A stretch of DNA of 64,000 nt from Hypericum androsaemum. Its lineage: Eukaryota > Streptophyta > Magnoliopsida > Malpighiales > Hypericaceae. Shown here in pieces: positions 1 through 11,745 of the stretch (position 1 is the stretch's first letter; every line of letters begins with the position of its first letter). Location of the stretch: the NCBI GenBank assembly GCA_963995505.1, contig OZ023193.1, forward strand, positions 5,230,521-5,294,520. Reading direction: 5' to 3'. The notes under the pieces were generated by a model. It had not been told where the DNA came from and made no database searches. It saw only the letters and a program-made list of their open reading frames with translations. A program made the translations under genes and the position numbers.

Positions 1-115
1 GGTTGCGACCGGCGGGTTCGTTAAAACTCTATCATGAGAAAACCCCATGGGAAAAGTCCGTGATAGGGAAAGAAAAGAAAGCCCCCTTGACATTTGGTAT
101 ATCGCAAAACTTGAC
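1..115 (-). mobile_element. L1-like LINE remnant, end of ORF2 (RNase H side)
   Basis: This stretch aligns by eye with 39770-39900, the 3' part of the LINE described below. Both contain the run GTTAAAACTCTAT, followed by related blocks ending in a shared TTTGGTRTATC motif. In that second copy the minus strand encodes the end of an RNase H region. Only the edge of the element is in the window, so its 5' part lies to the left. Identification rests on the paralogy, not on a domain visible here. Confidence 0.55.
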
Positions 116-119
116 TTCC

Positions 120-480
120 AGTGGACCTGTAACCTGTCGTGGGAATTCATTTGTGAAGCTTTAGTAGCAAGCAGTATGTAATCTGGACTTCTGAGTCTCG
201 GTTGTCTGATTAGCGAAATCCATTAGATCTCGTAGGCTCCCACGGTCTCGTTAGCTGTTGCAAGCTGATACCAATTATAGGGATCTGTAGGCTTAGGGAT
301 TGTTTCCGTTTGTGTATACTCTGGAGTGCGGGGGTGGGGACCAGAAAGTGTACTGGCAATCTGGAATGCTTTGAGATACGTCCCTAGCTGGAATCATGCG
401 TTGCTGGATGACTGATGATTCTGTCGTCAATTGATTCGTTCTCGAACATTGTGCAGTCTCTTTGGTTAACAGAATTCAGG
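120..480 (+). promoter_or_regulatory. Upstream/leader region of the F-box pseudogene
   Basis: The segment is collinear with 48330-48750 upstream of the intact F-box gene. Shared blocks include GCGAAATCCATTAGATCTCG and GTCAATTGATTCGTTCTC, and both end in a T-rich run and GTGCAG just before the start codon. That GTGCAG looks like a 3' splice acceptor, so a 5'-UTR intron is possible in both copies. No promoter element could be assigned with confidence. Confidence 0.5.
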
Positions 481-1774
481 ATGAGAACGCCAAGGAATTC
501 AGCAGCTTGGAAAGTTTGGAAGGACACTACTCACGACACTATCAGTGCGTTTTTTCACTAGAAGATGAGCCAGAACAAACGACAGATTTCTACAAAAGAA
601 TTCAAGGTTCAATTGGAAATACTTGCTATAGAATGATGACAATCTTGAAGTGCTTTCGTTCCATTTCGAGACTTTTCCAGGGGAAAGGAGGGAAGACACT
701 GCCCGATGATGTGGTGCTTGATATTTTAAGCAGGTTACCAGCCAAAGATATCCTTAACTGTCGTATGGTGTGCAGGAGATGGATGTCCCTGACCTCAACT
801 CCTTACTTCCGTGATTTACACCTGGTGGGATCCCCTCCCATGATCTTGCTACATCATGATGTTCCAGAAAGTGACTTGAGGTTGTATTCTATTGACCTCG
901 CCCCAGAAGAGCCCTGCATAAAAAAATTTGACACGAAGAAGCTACAGTTAGACTGTCGTCATCCTCCTCTTTTTGTGGAACATGCGACGGGCTGGTGTTG
1001 CTATGGTCCAGGGAAGAAATAATATCATCTCTCCGTTTATATATTTGCAATCCTTTGTTAGGGAGAAAAATAATGGAGGTGGCAGCCAAAGGCTTCTTTT
1101 TTTGTGGGTTCTGGTTTCACCCGGCCAAGAGAGAGTACTTTTTCCTCACAGCTTCTATTGGTCGCGGTCACATGGGGGAGTCGGGATTCCAATATAAGAT
1201 ATTTAACTTGCAGGGTGAGAGTACTGTGGTTGGCTGGTATGGGACTTACCCTACAAATGATGTGCCTACCAATATCAATGGTTCAATCTATAACTTACTC
1301 AAGTTTCCAGTTCCTCCCCAGTGTTGCGTAATGATCTTCAACATTGATCGTGAGAAAATTGAGTTCAGGCCTCATCCACATAATGATCATTGCTATCATG
1401 GACAGGACATGTGCAATGATGCCGACATGTGTTTGTTGGAAGTGGAAGGGTCATTGGGTTTTGCTCATGTCTGTTCTAGCCGCCTTCATTTATGGATCTT
1501 TGTGGACAGTGCAACTTGACATTGGATTCCAAGGTATAAACTCAATCTTAATTGAAATCCCTCAATGGGTGAAATTTGCCCATTAAGTGGCATACAAAAT
1601 GGTGAACTGCTGATGCATTATGACTACAATAGATTGTTCGTTGTCAATCTTGAAACAAGACGTGTCAGAAAGATAGATATTAGTATTGATTATCCTATAG
1701 TAAATAGATTTTTCAGTGCAACCACATATGCCAGTAGTCTTGTTGGTCTGAATCGCTTGGCCTCTTTCATGTGA
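481..1774 (+). pseudogene. F-box protein pseudogene, paralogue of the gene at 48751
   Basis: The frame opens at the ATG homologous to the start of the intact copy. It keeps an F-box (LPDDVVLDILSRLPAKDIL, C/RRW, then LTSTPYF) and most of the C-terminal F-box-associated region. Three lesions are visible against the intact paralogue. One base is lost in the T/G run at 971-977, moving the reading frame by one. TGG has become TGA at 1517-1519 and again near 1550. After the second stop the homologous frame continues to 1774. An intact copy would bind SKP1 through the F-box and act as the substrate receptor of an SCF ubiquitin ligase. This copy could yield only a truncated F-box protein of about 180 residues. 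Several substitutions relative to the paralogue suggest an old duplicate. Confidence 0.85.
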
Positions 1775-3058
1775 CATGTTTATTTGTCTTTGTTATTTTA
1801 GCAGACTATCGCCAACCTTCTATAACCAGGCGTGGAAAACAATAACTTTGTTCTTAGTTTGATCTTGTAATGTTATTATTTGAGACGTGTTCTATCCAAA
1901 GAACTTCCAAGGCGAAACTTTTGCACTTTTCCTATCTGATGATGTTTTACAACTGGAAATCTTTGAACTTTTTGCTGTAGTGACGGAAGGACAAGCTCGC
2001 TTAAATGAAACTTGTTGGCAATGGCATTCTACGATTGAAATGTTGGGAAATTAGGATTTAGAATAGAAGCGAGTCCCATTTCTTTGGACTCCCACGGACC
2101 ACGGTTGGAGGAACTTCAGACGGGTCCATTTCTTTTTTTTTTCTTTCAGAAGTGGTTCACTTTTATTTTAGATCTCAGATTCTCACTTCCATTAACCCGA
2201 ACAACAGCCGACCTAGACTTAGAGTAGAGACAATCGGACAACCCCTTGAAATCCTAAGAAAAAAATTAAAAACTCGACCTTGCTCAGTACAACCGCATCC
2301 GTCCTCGCCTGTGCCGTGACCTCGACTCAGTTTTAGCCTCCCATGGTACGTCCTTCTCAGTACCCTCGGGCCTCGACTCAGTTGTTTAGTTGCTTCTTGT
2401 GGGTCCCAAATTCCGACCCAAATTCCAGATTTTTTTGTGGGTCTCACTCGATTTGGAAATTAGTCGTTGGTGACGACGCCGTCGATTGGTTTTCGTTAAT
2501 TTTTTGGGGGTCTCACTCGACGCCGTCGATTGCTTCTTGTTGCTTCTTGTGGGAGTTAATTGCTTTTTGTTTAATTGATTCTGGTATAATTATTTTTTTG
2601 TGGGTCTCACTGACGCCGTCGATTATTTCGGAATTTTTACTGTTCGATTTTCTGGATGTTTCTGGTTTAATTGCTTTTCTTGGGTTTTTACTGTTCTCTT
2701 TTGCTTTTCAATTGGATAATTCGGATTATTCGTATCCGAATCCGAAAAAAGTTCGGATTTTCGGATTTGGATAATTTACTATTCGGATAGTAAAATATCT
2801 AATTCGAATAGTTCGAATTCGGATAATTCGAATGATTACTCCCGTCAGCCCGCTCTGCTTCGCTTCTTCTTCACTCGACGCCAGGTCGAATCTATTACGA
2901 GAGCACTGGTGTTTCGTCTCCTCGACGTCGTCTCTTGACCCGATTGATTCTCCGAGCGTCTCGGGCTCCGAACCCAATCGATCAACTCTTGGACCATCCT
3001 TACGGCTCTTCACTCGAACCAACCAAATACTTCACTCATATTCATACTCCATACCCAA
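1775..3058. other. Gene-poor spacer with short dispersed repeats
   Basis: After about 250 bp of F-box 3' flank, there is no coding region I can support. From about 2430 to 2620 the motif GGGTCTCACT followed by CGACGCCGTCGATT recurs three times with partial loss, interspersed with copies of TTGCTTCTTGT. From 2710 to 2835 there is a degenerate array rich in AATTCGGA and its complement. Both look like eroded repeat DNA. Open frames here lack codon bias and family resemblance. Confidence 0.4.
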
Positions 3059-3181
3059 CATGAAACTTGTTCGTCAATACTGCCATGGGTTAATGGAGAT
3101 GGAACCGTTAATAGAATTATATACAGTGGACTTGTTCGCCGAGTTATTGGTACCGTGATGCAGAACCCTGGGATGCTCGAG
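3059..3181 (+). pseudogene. Isolated exon resembling TFIIIC B-block-binding subunit
   Basis: One frame reads HETCSSILPWVNGDGTVNRI and continues with IYSGLVRRVIGTVMQNPGML, ending in E at a GAG|GTATAC splice donor. The pattern W-[IV]-N-G-D-G-T, then Y-x-G-L-x-R-R-V-x-G, then VMQNPG-x-LE matches my recollection of the B-block-binding subunit of plant transcription factor IIIC, which recruits RNA polymerase III to tRNA genes. No other exon of that long gene is recognisable nearby, so this is an orphan exon left by duplication, deletion or transposon capture. The identity rests on memory of the family and is moderate. Confidence 0.45.
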
Positions 3182-4208
3182 GTATACTACTATTCCACCT
3201 ATGCGTTTGTTTATTTGTAAGATGGGATCTGTCCCACCACTCTAGGTGAACTTTCTTTTCTCATTTGGAATGGGAGCATCTGATCTTTCTATAACTTTTT
3301 TCTTCAGAAGACTCGGTAGCCATATGAATTCGTATTCTCGCAACTGATTTCTTCTCCTTTCTTGTTCTTTTCCCCCAGGTATGATCCTAGCTCTTAACCT
3401 GAGTTCGATTTGTTACCATTACTTTGGATTTCGCCGAGCATGATCATCTTTTTCGTCTTATCATCATCCTCTTTAGAGAGGTGCGGAAGTCTATTGAAAT
3501 TGATGGTTTTGGATAACAAATCAAAAAACATATAACAAAGTTATATATATGTATAATGATCATAGTGAATCTTTCCTTTGTGGAACAAACAATGACATGA
3601 ATGATGGATCTGAGATAATGTTTGGCACGTATTTTGCTTAATTATAATATTAGTAAAAAATGTGATAATATTCGTCAAAAGTATTACTTATTTGTCTACA
3701 TCAATTCAATACTCTCGTACTTCCCGTATTTTATTTTATTATAATTTTATGAATATAATGAGATTCATTTCGGGTGATCGCTAATAAAAACATCCATGTA
3801 ATTATTTAATAAAATGAATATGCATAAATCAACTGGGTAGCTCATTAAATGTATACATTCTCATTCGCATTTACGCGTCATTTAAACAATTAATTGGCAA
3901 AATTATGAATTTATTTGTAAAATAATAACATAAAAACTGTAAAGTATAAGGTCTAGCAACTTTATTTACGTATCAATGAGACCAGAAGAACGAAACTATA
4001 CGGTACCAAAGTAAAATTTTCTCAAAATTTTTTTTTTCTGCTCAGCTATGAAAAAATATATATGGCCAAAATTTCAACCTGTAGGATGATAGTGAGTTAC
4101 GAGAGACTTGATGTCAGCCCAATCATGACACTATGATAAACCAATTTTAAGGATGGTTCTTAGTTCTTACTGTAAGATTTACTCTCGGAGGGAATTTCAT
4201 TTTTTTCT
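3182..4208. other. A+T-rich intergenic DNA
   Basis: A short CT-rich stretch after the exon (3200-3380) is followed by strongly A+T-rich sequence. I see no gene, RNA or bounded repeat. Confidence 0.4.
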
Positions 4209-4796
4209 CAATGTTTTAAAAACCGATCTGGAAGACGACCCAGAATCTTCAAATTTTTTGGTTCACACAGTTTGACCGGTTGGATTGCTAGTCGTACCAA
4301 TACTTATATTTTTATATTTATATTATTAAATACGGTTTAATAAATTTAATTTATTATAGAAAAAATAAGATATCAAATATGTTCAAATATTTAGCTATAA
4401 AATTATCTAAACAAAGTCTTCAAACATTAATTTAACAAGTATATAAGTAAAAAATTAGTATACAAGTTTTTTTTGATATAGTAGTCCAATTAGTTTGACT
4501 TAGTTGACATATTATCGAGAATTGTTAAAAAGATAAGTTTATTATGATCCAAAAGTGATGTACACTTTCTAAGCAAGAAAGTGAAGGTTTTGTTTCTAAA
4601 TTAAATTCGATAAAATGGAAAAAATAAATACTAATTTTTCTGATCCGGAAGAATCCGGTCACCCAAAAGTACCTGACCGGGTGGTCAGACTGGATTTTGA
4701 CTGGTCGAACTGTTAGTTAGATTTTAAGCAAAATTCGATCCAGATTTAGTCCCAGGTAGTGATCCAACTGGTCGGACCATGATTTTTAAAACATTG
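4209..4796. mobile_element. hAT-like MITE with CAATGTTTTAAAA termini
   Basis: The left end reads CAATGTTTTAAAAA and the right end TTTTTAAAACATTG, a 14-bp terminal inverted repeat. The flanking 8-mers are TTTTTTCT and CTTTTTCT, a target duplication matching 7 of 8. The interior contains several GACCGGTYGGA-type words near both ends and has no transposase frame. The length (588 bp), TIRs and 8-bp duplication point to a non-autonomous hAT-superfamily element. The element at 30441-30907 has related ends and the same internal words. Confidence 0.65.
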
Positions 4797-4804
4797 CTTT
4801 TTCT

Positions 4805-5332
4805 CATTAACCTTGCCTTGTGCGTACTAGGTCCTACAATTTTCAATTTCAGTCCACCAAGTTTTAACTATTTTTGACGCATCATTACGTGTGCTATTTT
4901 GTGTTGTTTTTATGTGCTATACTGGATTATAGATCAAAATTAATAATAAAATTTGATATAATAGCCATCATTTTTTTATCATACTGGTCCAACGGTTTTG
5001 CCATTCCCTCCTAATCGTGTAATTTGATTATTTCATCTATTTTTCAAGCAAAATTACATGTTTTTCAAATCTTTCATCCATTAAAAAATATTTTTTTTAA
5101 GAATTCACTTTCCTTAAACCATTAACTGAGCATTGTTATGGATCATCCAGTCAAAAAAATTCACACGCATGTTGGAAGCCCATATATAAGATGAATTTCC
5201 TAAAGGGTATTTTGTGTCCGGCATCATTTGTGGCCAAATATATGGTGAACTATTAAATCAGGTGAAAGATTTACTGACAAAAAAAATCAGGTGAAAGATC
5301 CAATGTCAAAAGACCACTTTTTTATCAGTACT
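4805..5332. other. Intergenic, no feature seen
   Basis: A+T-rich sequence without supportable genes. A short direct duplication of ATCAGGTGAAAGAT lies around 5258-5300. Confidence 0.35.
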
Positions 5333-6540
5333 TGTATCACGACCCGATAATAGAGGTGACAAATGCCCGAGAATTATATACTAGTAAGACACCAGATTTA
5401 CTACGGATAAAATTCTAACATCCGAAAGTAATAACCATGAACTTAAATACTCAGATTTAAGTCTGTTCGAATACCCCAAATTAGAAGGAAGAAAAATGCC
5501 AATTTATTAAAAACTATGACAATGCAAGCAGCTCTCTACGATTCCTACCCGCGATCCGTAGCCTCACGATCTGAAAATACATACAGAAACACTTGTGGTG
5601 AGTCATAAACTCAATAAGAGGATCATAATGATGTACAACATGTAAACTAAACACAAAGCACTCAGATTAGCCAACTGACACCATAACACATCGGAGCTCC
5701 GGAGTCCACACATATCATGTCAGGATCCTCGTGGGGCATAGATAAATACCCCCGTTCTCGCGAGCGGGCCCAATAGACGGAGGGTATCCCCTCCAAGAGT
5801 CCAGATAGTCCACGTACTCTCGTCCATTCGATCACACATACCTCGAGTTACCCGGTAACCCCTTAAGCGATATGTGCGAACCACAGGGCCCAATGGGTAC
5901 GGGACAATCCCGCATGTCAGAACAGAATCATACATATAGCGTATCTCGGACAGAATTATCAATGATCACATAACAGATTTTGGACAGATTTATCAATAAA
6001 GCCATAATCACAGAATACACACCAAGCCTATTCGGACAGAATCTAATTACCTTGTGCAGTCCTTAATCTCGATCCCTAATCTGGCGTCACTCTATAGTTC
6101 TATGCGAAGTCCTATAAGAAACTGGGTTAGTCCTGAGGGAAACACGCACTTAGGGTCGAGAAACGATGATAGTAAAACTTACCCTCCGATTTCTAAATCC
6201 TTGGCTCGTTCCCCCGAAGATCTCCTATTTGCTGGGTCATTTCTCCACCTTTTGGAAATAGGTTTGTGAGTCCCCCATCAATACATACGAATCAGATTTA
6301 GGTGGTGCGAGCTTACCCTTTATCCCTGGCTTGTCTCTTATAGTCTCGTCCGCCTCTACCGCGCTCTCCTCGATCTGGATGTCCTCTTCATTTTCACAGT
6401 AGGGGAATTTCGTGAGAAGCATTGGGAAGACAACATGGAAAACGTCCAGCTTCTATTTAAGGATGATTTATAGCCTAAAACCCTAGTTTCCTCTTGAGGT
6501 GGCTAGGGTTTGGTGACAATTTTCCATATACTCCCCAAAT
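5333..6540 (-). mobile_element. LTR-like repeat, copy 1 (minus orientation)
   Basis: On the minus strand this begins near an AAACCCTAGCC block, followed by a TATA-like GGCTATAAATC, and ends in GGGTCGTGATACA. A second, diverged copy lies at about 22480-23687 in the plus orientation. The two share a GGGCCC-rich middle that aligns over about 250 bp when conceptually translated (a recurring C-[DE]-x-M-D motif and G-P-x-A-R-x-G). GGTCGTGACA-type ends are common in plant Ty3/gypsy LTRs, so a solo LTR is the likeliest reading. No internal retroelement coding is attached. The outer boundary near 6540 is approximate. Confidence 0.5.
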
Positions 6541-7613
6541 TTTAATAACTTATCACTTAGGTTTATTCAGTTCTTACAACTTGAAAAATCAAATTCTAAT
6601 TTTTGATTGGCTAAAAATTAATCGATGCACACTATTGTGCAAATTAATTCTGCAAATGATAGGAAAATAATCCTCAGAACAGAACGATATAGACATTTTA
6701 AAAAATGATTTTTTGGTATTCAAATTCTTTAAGATGAAGGTGGCCCAAATTATTCTTTAACTTGAACCCTACATTTAGCTGCATTGTTAGGGTAGATGCA
6801 CGACAACTAAAAATGTCCTCTTAACAGGAAGGACATAATTGTGACACATGTGTACAATCTTGGGACTGAACTTACAGAATCTAGCACCCTAAAAAAAAGG
6901 AAGCTTGAGGGGCATTATTATTACATTGTCACTAGTTCACTTGTTGGCTTTTGTCCTATCACATCAAGAGATCCAACTTGTGTCTTACAATCTGATAGGT
7001 ATTCTCTCACTTTTTGCAATCATTCCCTCTTTTGCACCTCTCTTCCCATTATAAAAAGGAATCTCTATATCTATTCCATAGCTACACTCCAAACCACTGA
7101 TACACTTGCAAATGCTTCCCCTCATACATGTATATATCACAAGTTTATTTCGTAAGTGTATATTGAGAGTCGAGCACTTGTCGTATGTTCGTGGAGCTTT
7201 AATAAAAGATCTTTTTAAGTGAATCTAAGTTGTTATAACATGACTTAAGCAAGGTCTTTTTTGGCTATAAGTTTCTCAAGTTAGTTATGTGCTTCTTAAT
7301 CGTTTTACAAAAATTTTGGTGTACGTGAATTGATATTGAATTCTTGCATTAAAGCATTATTTTCCTCTATCCTTCACATTGTGACAAATTTTCATTTTTT
7401 TAATAAGCAAAATTTTAATCCACATGCTAAGATTTTTCGTCATATCTTTTACGACTTGTGCAATTTGGGCAAGTAACCTGTAGCTGGTTTTTCATGAGCT
7501 CAAATTTGTTAGGAAAAAATAGATTGATCCTGACGAAGCATCTGGTCCCAAATTTGTAGCTGCGAAAATCAATAGGAGTTGATCAATATCGTTATGAATT
7601 TAGATTTACATAA
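6541..7613. other. Intergenic, flank of the first copia element
   Basis: No homology-supported gene. An open frame at about 6841-7155 shows no recognisable domain or splice context and is treated as chance. The last five bases before the element, GAAAG at 7614-7618, are its target site duplication. Confidence 0.4.
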
Positions 7614-7618
7614 GAAAG

Positions 7619-8139
7619 TGAAGGTTTTCATAATAATAATAGATCACAATTATATAGTTAACAACCATAGATTAAATAAATGAACGAATTCATTTAAACG
7701 TAAATATACTTTTTTGTTGAAGCGCAGTATTCACAAGATCGTAACAAGATTTGTTATCGGTCAATTCTTGCCCACGAATAATCAAAGCAAGACCAATTTT
7801 CACGACTAAATACCTCGGAGTCGAATTGAAAAATCTCGGATTAAATCAGTAATTTATCCTTTTTTGATGTGTGTGGCCATCGGTGAACTTATCACCCCAT
7901 CTTTACCTTTTAAAGGGAAATCATTTTCCCTTGCCACCACCAAAATGGTGGTCCTTCCACCAAGTGTCATGTGGAAACAAAAGTTTCTTACACATCACCA
8001 CTTGGTGGTGTACAAGCTACCATAGTAGCTTTTCCACGTAATAAAAATGTGGCAACAAGGCTACTTGAAGATGGTCTATGGGGGCTTTTATTTTCCATAT
8101 CAAGGCCCATATGAAAAATCATGGGTGTAAAACTTAACA
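7619..8139 (-). repeat. 3' LTR of copia element 1
   Basis: 521 bp, beginning TGTTAAGTTTTACACCC on the minus strand and ending GAAAACCTTCA. It matches 15639-16163 throughout with scattered substitutions. TG...CA termini are intact. On the minus strand the purine-rich AAGTGACAGAT directly abuts its start and serves as polypurine tract (8140-8151). Confidence 0.92.
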
Positions 8140-9213
8140 ATCTGTCACTTATACATGATTGATCATAATCAAAAAAAATTCTTATCGTGTTTGAAATATA
8201 TTTCGTGCGACCAGCATACATCGAGTGCACGTAGCTAAACTCAAGAGCACATTTTGGCCACTTGAATAATAGCATCTCGATATCTCCAATACATAAAGTA
8301 TACCTTACCCTAGGTCTCATCTCACATTCTTTGTTTCCACATGTGATTTCTGAAATAATCTATTCGTGTTCACTATTGTATTGCTCTCAACACAATAGAT
8401 GCACATGTGAACCACGAAACTTTTTGAATGTGATCAATAAGAAACCTTCTCCCTTAACGATATTTTTTCCATTATGACCCATCCTGCTTTTTCAATCAGT
8501 CTTGCTAGGTCGAATCAAAACCATGACCCTTTTAAAGACTTTCCAAGTTAGCAGCACTGAATCATACTTCTAAAATATATTTAGGATCTTAAGGGTAGAG
8601 TTCCGAAAATTATAGTTTTCAAAATTGGTCTCACACCAGAGAAACCGAAATCACTCAATAATAAATTAATTTTCCATCCATTGGTCGTAAAGCGCACATG
8701 ACACAGTCCATGTGCTATTGTGTTCTTTCCTGTTAAAGGAGCACATGTCATTCACAAATAACACCATACTAGAGCATCAGCCTCGATGTTTACAAACAAC
8801 GACTTTAGTCTTCCCGAAGACTACTCTAGGCTATCAAGACATAATTGTGGTAAGTTTCACTTACTTCTTACCATTGGATTTCATATAATCTCATAAGTTT
8901 CGAGAACTCATTTAATGTAGCAACTATTGCTTGCACATAATCTTGCGCTTTAACAAGACTGCTCTTGTAGTTAAGCAAGACAGCACTCATATTTTAGAAC
9001 AGGCACTCGATATTCAAAAAATTCTAAAATTGCCTCATCTCAATCAAGAATCTACCGATTGACTCCCACTGAGGTAAACACCCGTGTGAGTGGGCTACTT
9101 CTCTGTCCGACATGCATTAGTAAATGTTATCCTAAATAATATTCACACAATACGCACTGCTCAAACAACATTAATTATATTGAACAACCAGTTCATTACA
9201 ATGTGAGAAAATA
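8140..9213 (-). other. 3' noncoding internal region of copia element 1
   Basis: Lies between the RNase H stop and the 3' LTR. It holds the polypurine tract next to the LTR. Otherwise I see no coding potential. About 1 kb is long for this part of a copia element. Confidence 0.6.
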
Positions 9214-10940
9214 CTAGCATCTTCGCAAACCCTGGGATCTGACATGTTTCTCAAAAACATCTCTAACTACACCCTTGGTCATAGGGTCTGCAACCATATC
9301 TTGTGTAGATATGTACTTTATGCTCACCTCCTTACACGCAACCATATCTCTAACAAAGTGATATTTGATGTCGATATGATTTGCTCTACTTTGATATCTA
9401 GGATCCTTAGCAAAAACTATCGACGCTTGATTATTGCAAAATAAGCTCACTGGTTCTTTTGAGTCGGTTAAGGATAAATGGCTCAAAAATCTCTTTAACC
9501 ATACCGCCTCTTACACAGCAGCTACAGAAGCTACATACTCAGCTTCTATAGTTGACAGGGAGACACACGTCTATTTTTTGCTACTCCATGAAATAGCACC
9601 CCCGCTAAGCAAGAAGACATATCCTGATGTGGATTTCTTTTCGTCCACATCACCACCCCATTCAGCATCGGTGTAACCTCTCAATTTTAGGTTTTGACCT
9701 TGATAACACAGTGAGTATTCTGCAGTCGTATTCAAATACTTCATAATTCTCTTGACTGCTTTCCAATGTGCATTACCTGGATTAGACTGGTATCTGCTTG
9801 CTATCCTAATAGCATAGCAAATATTTGGTCTTGTACACAATATTGCATACATGAGATAACCAACCGCATTGGCATAATAGATTTTCTTCATATTCCTCTC
9901 ATGTTGAGCTATTTTAGGACACACGTCTTTATTGAGATGGTGACCTTTGATAATTGGGACATGTTTGGGATTACTATCATTACAATTGAATCGTTCTACT
10001 ACTTTGCGGATATATGTCTCTTGTGAAAGAGACAATAGCCTTTTCGAACGATTCCTCATAATCTTAACTCCAAGTATGTAATCATCTTCACCCATATATT
10101 TTATTTCAAAGTTGGACGAAAAATAAGTTTTGAGCTCGATAAGATATCCCATGTCATTTCTAGCTATTAAAATGTCATCAACATATAACGTAATTATGAC
10201 AAACTTCTTACCTAAGCACTTAATATAGACACAATGGTCTTCGTCTATCATTTTAAAGTCATACGACATGATCGTATTATGAAAATGAATATACCATTGT
10301 CTAGAAGACTAGGCCATAAATTGATCTTTTCAATTTACAAACCATATGTTCACTGCCTTTTTGGATGTAGCCCTCTGGCTGGACCATATAGATTTTTTCA
10401 TCCAGTTCTCCATTGAGAAAAGTAGTTTTAACATCCATTTGATACAGCAGTTTTAACATCCATTTGATACAGCTCAAGGTTCAAATTTGCCACGATAGCC
10501 AGCATAATCCTAATGGACGTGAATCTAATAACAGGAGTGAAAGTCTCCTCAGAGTCAACTCCTTCATGTTGTCTAAATCCTTGGACAACTAGACAAGCTT
10601 TGTATCTTTCGATACTTTTATATGCTTTATGCTTAATTTTGAGAATCTATTTATTCTCAATTGCCCTACGTCCTTTAGGTAGGTCAACCAGTTCCCAAAC
10701 ATGATTTTTTATCATGGAAGCCATCTCTTCTTCCATTGCTTTACCCCATTCATTCTTTTTGGGAGATGATAGAGAGTCAGAAATATTCTTAGGTTCATCC
10801 TCGTCTTGTAGGATTGCCAAAAGAATCTTATTTGGATCATTATGTCTTCTTAATGATACCGAGAAAACATTTGCAGCACCTTCAATCTCAAATCGTTGGC
10901 GTAGAATACTAGTTCTTTTAGTTCTACGAATTTCCTAATT
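9214..10940 (-). pseudogene. Reverse transcriptase and RNase H of copia element 1
   Basis: Read on the minus strand, the N-terminal RT part shows KNEWGKAMEEEMASMIKNHV and later a QMDVKTA-type motif in broken frames. The catalytic block FVIITLYVDDILIARND contains the YVDD box at about 10170. RNase H follows with GYTDAEWGGD, then after a frame change NHIDIKYHFVRDMV, which carries the C-terminal copia RNase H pattern. The enzyme would copy element RNA into DNA inside virus-like particles. At least one frameshift separates the RT/RNase H blocks (near 9490-9570), and stops interrupt the N-terminal part. A 24-bp direct duplication (AGTTTTAACATCCATTTG plus flanks) at 10423-10472 disrupts the RT core. 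The protein cannot be made whole. Confidence 0.88.
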
Positions 10941-11037
10941 TTGATAAATATCCCTCATGTATTCATCATAACCTGAAATCGTACTCCCACTAAAGCAAAA
11001 ATCCATACTGCCACTGGAGTTCGAAATCGTACTCCCA

Positions 11038-11745
11038 TTAAGATGTTGATCATTTGGATCATGAACTTCTGGATCAATTGGAGATGAAAAATTTTGATTT
11101 TCCTCCTCCACAATTCTCCCACTCGGATGGAGTGATCTAGATAATTATGGCTCATTAGCTTTATATAAGGCAAGATCATTACTCACCTCTCCTAATTTTG
11201 AATTTTTTTTTCCAAGAACGTGACATCTTGTGATTCAAATTCTGTCACTTGTCCATTTTCTAGTTCACTCACGAACACCTTTTGATACTTCAGAGTATCT
11301 TATAAAGACATTCTTTCTACCTCTCGATCCTAATTTACTGTATGTACTCGAGGTAGAATAGATGTAAGATGCACACCCCCACGGTCTTAAGATGTTGATT
11401 ATTTGGATCATGAACTTCTGGATCAATTGGAGATGGAAAATTTTAATTTTCCTCCTCCATAATTCTCCCACTCGGATGGAGTGATCTAGATGATTCTGGT
11501 TCATTAGCTTTATATAAGGCAAGATCATTACTCACCTCTCCCAATTTTGAAAATTTTTTCCAAGAATGTGACATCTCGTGATTCAAATTCTGTCACTTAT
11601 CCATTTTCTAGTTCGCCCACGAACACGTATCCTTTTGATACTTCAGAGTATCTTATAAAGATATTCTTTCTATCTCTCGGTCCTAATTTACTATATGTAC
11701 TTGAGGTAGAATGGACGTAAGATACACACCCCCACGGTCTTAAGT
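11038..11745 (-). repeat. Tandem duplication of about 350 bp inside pol
   Basis: The unit at about 11038-11390 is repeated at 11391-11745. Both begin AGATGTTGATYATTTGGATC and end CCCCCACGGTCTTAA. The right copy encodes the end of integrase (RPWGCVSYVHSTSSTYSKLG), and the left repeats it. The copies differ at many positions, so the duplication is not recent. It lies between integrase and RT and breaks the polyprotein. Confidence 0.85.

Noticed and set aside
995..1519. Separate gene after the F-box fragment at 481-1022
   Set aside because: It continues the same F-box protein after a one-base deletion, as shown by the intact paralogue at 48751.
2343..2774. Plus-strand open frame of 143 codons
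   Set aside because: It spans the short repeated GGGTCTCACT blocks and the AATTCGGA array; phenylalanine- and serine-rich translation is explained by T-rich repeat DNA.
5720..5962. Minus-strand frame with an apparently conserved protein-like sequence
   Set aside because: It lies within the LTR-like repeat, and the related copy at 23052-23327 shares it; no start, splice or known domain supports a gene.
6841..7155. Plus-strand open frame of 104 codons
   Set aside because: No domain, no paralogue in the window, low-complexity A+T-rich surroundings; likely chance.
9766..10026. Plus-strand frames across the copia RT region
   Set aside because: They are antisense to reverse transcriptase and have no independent support.
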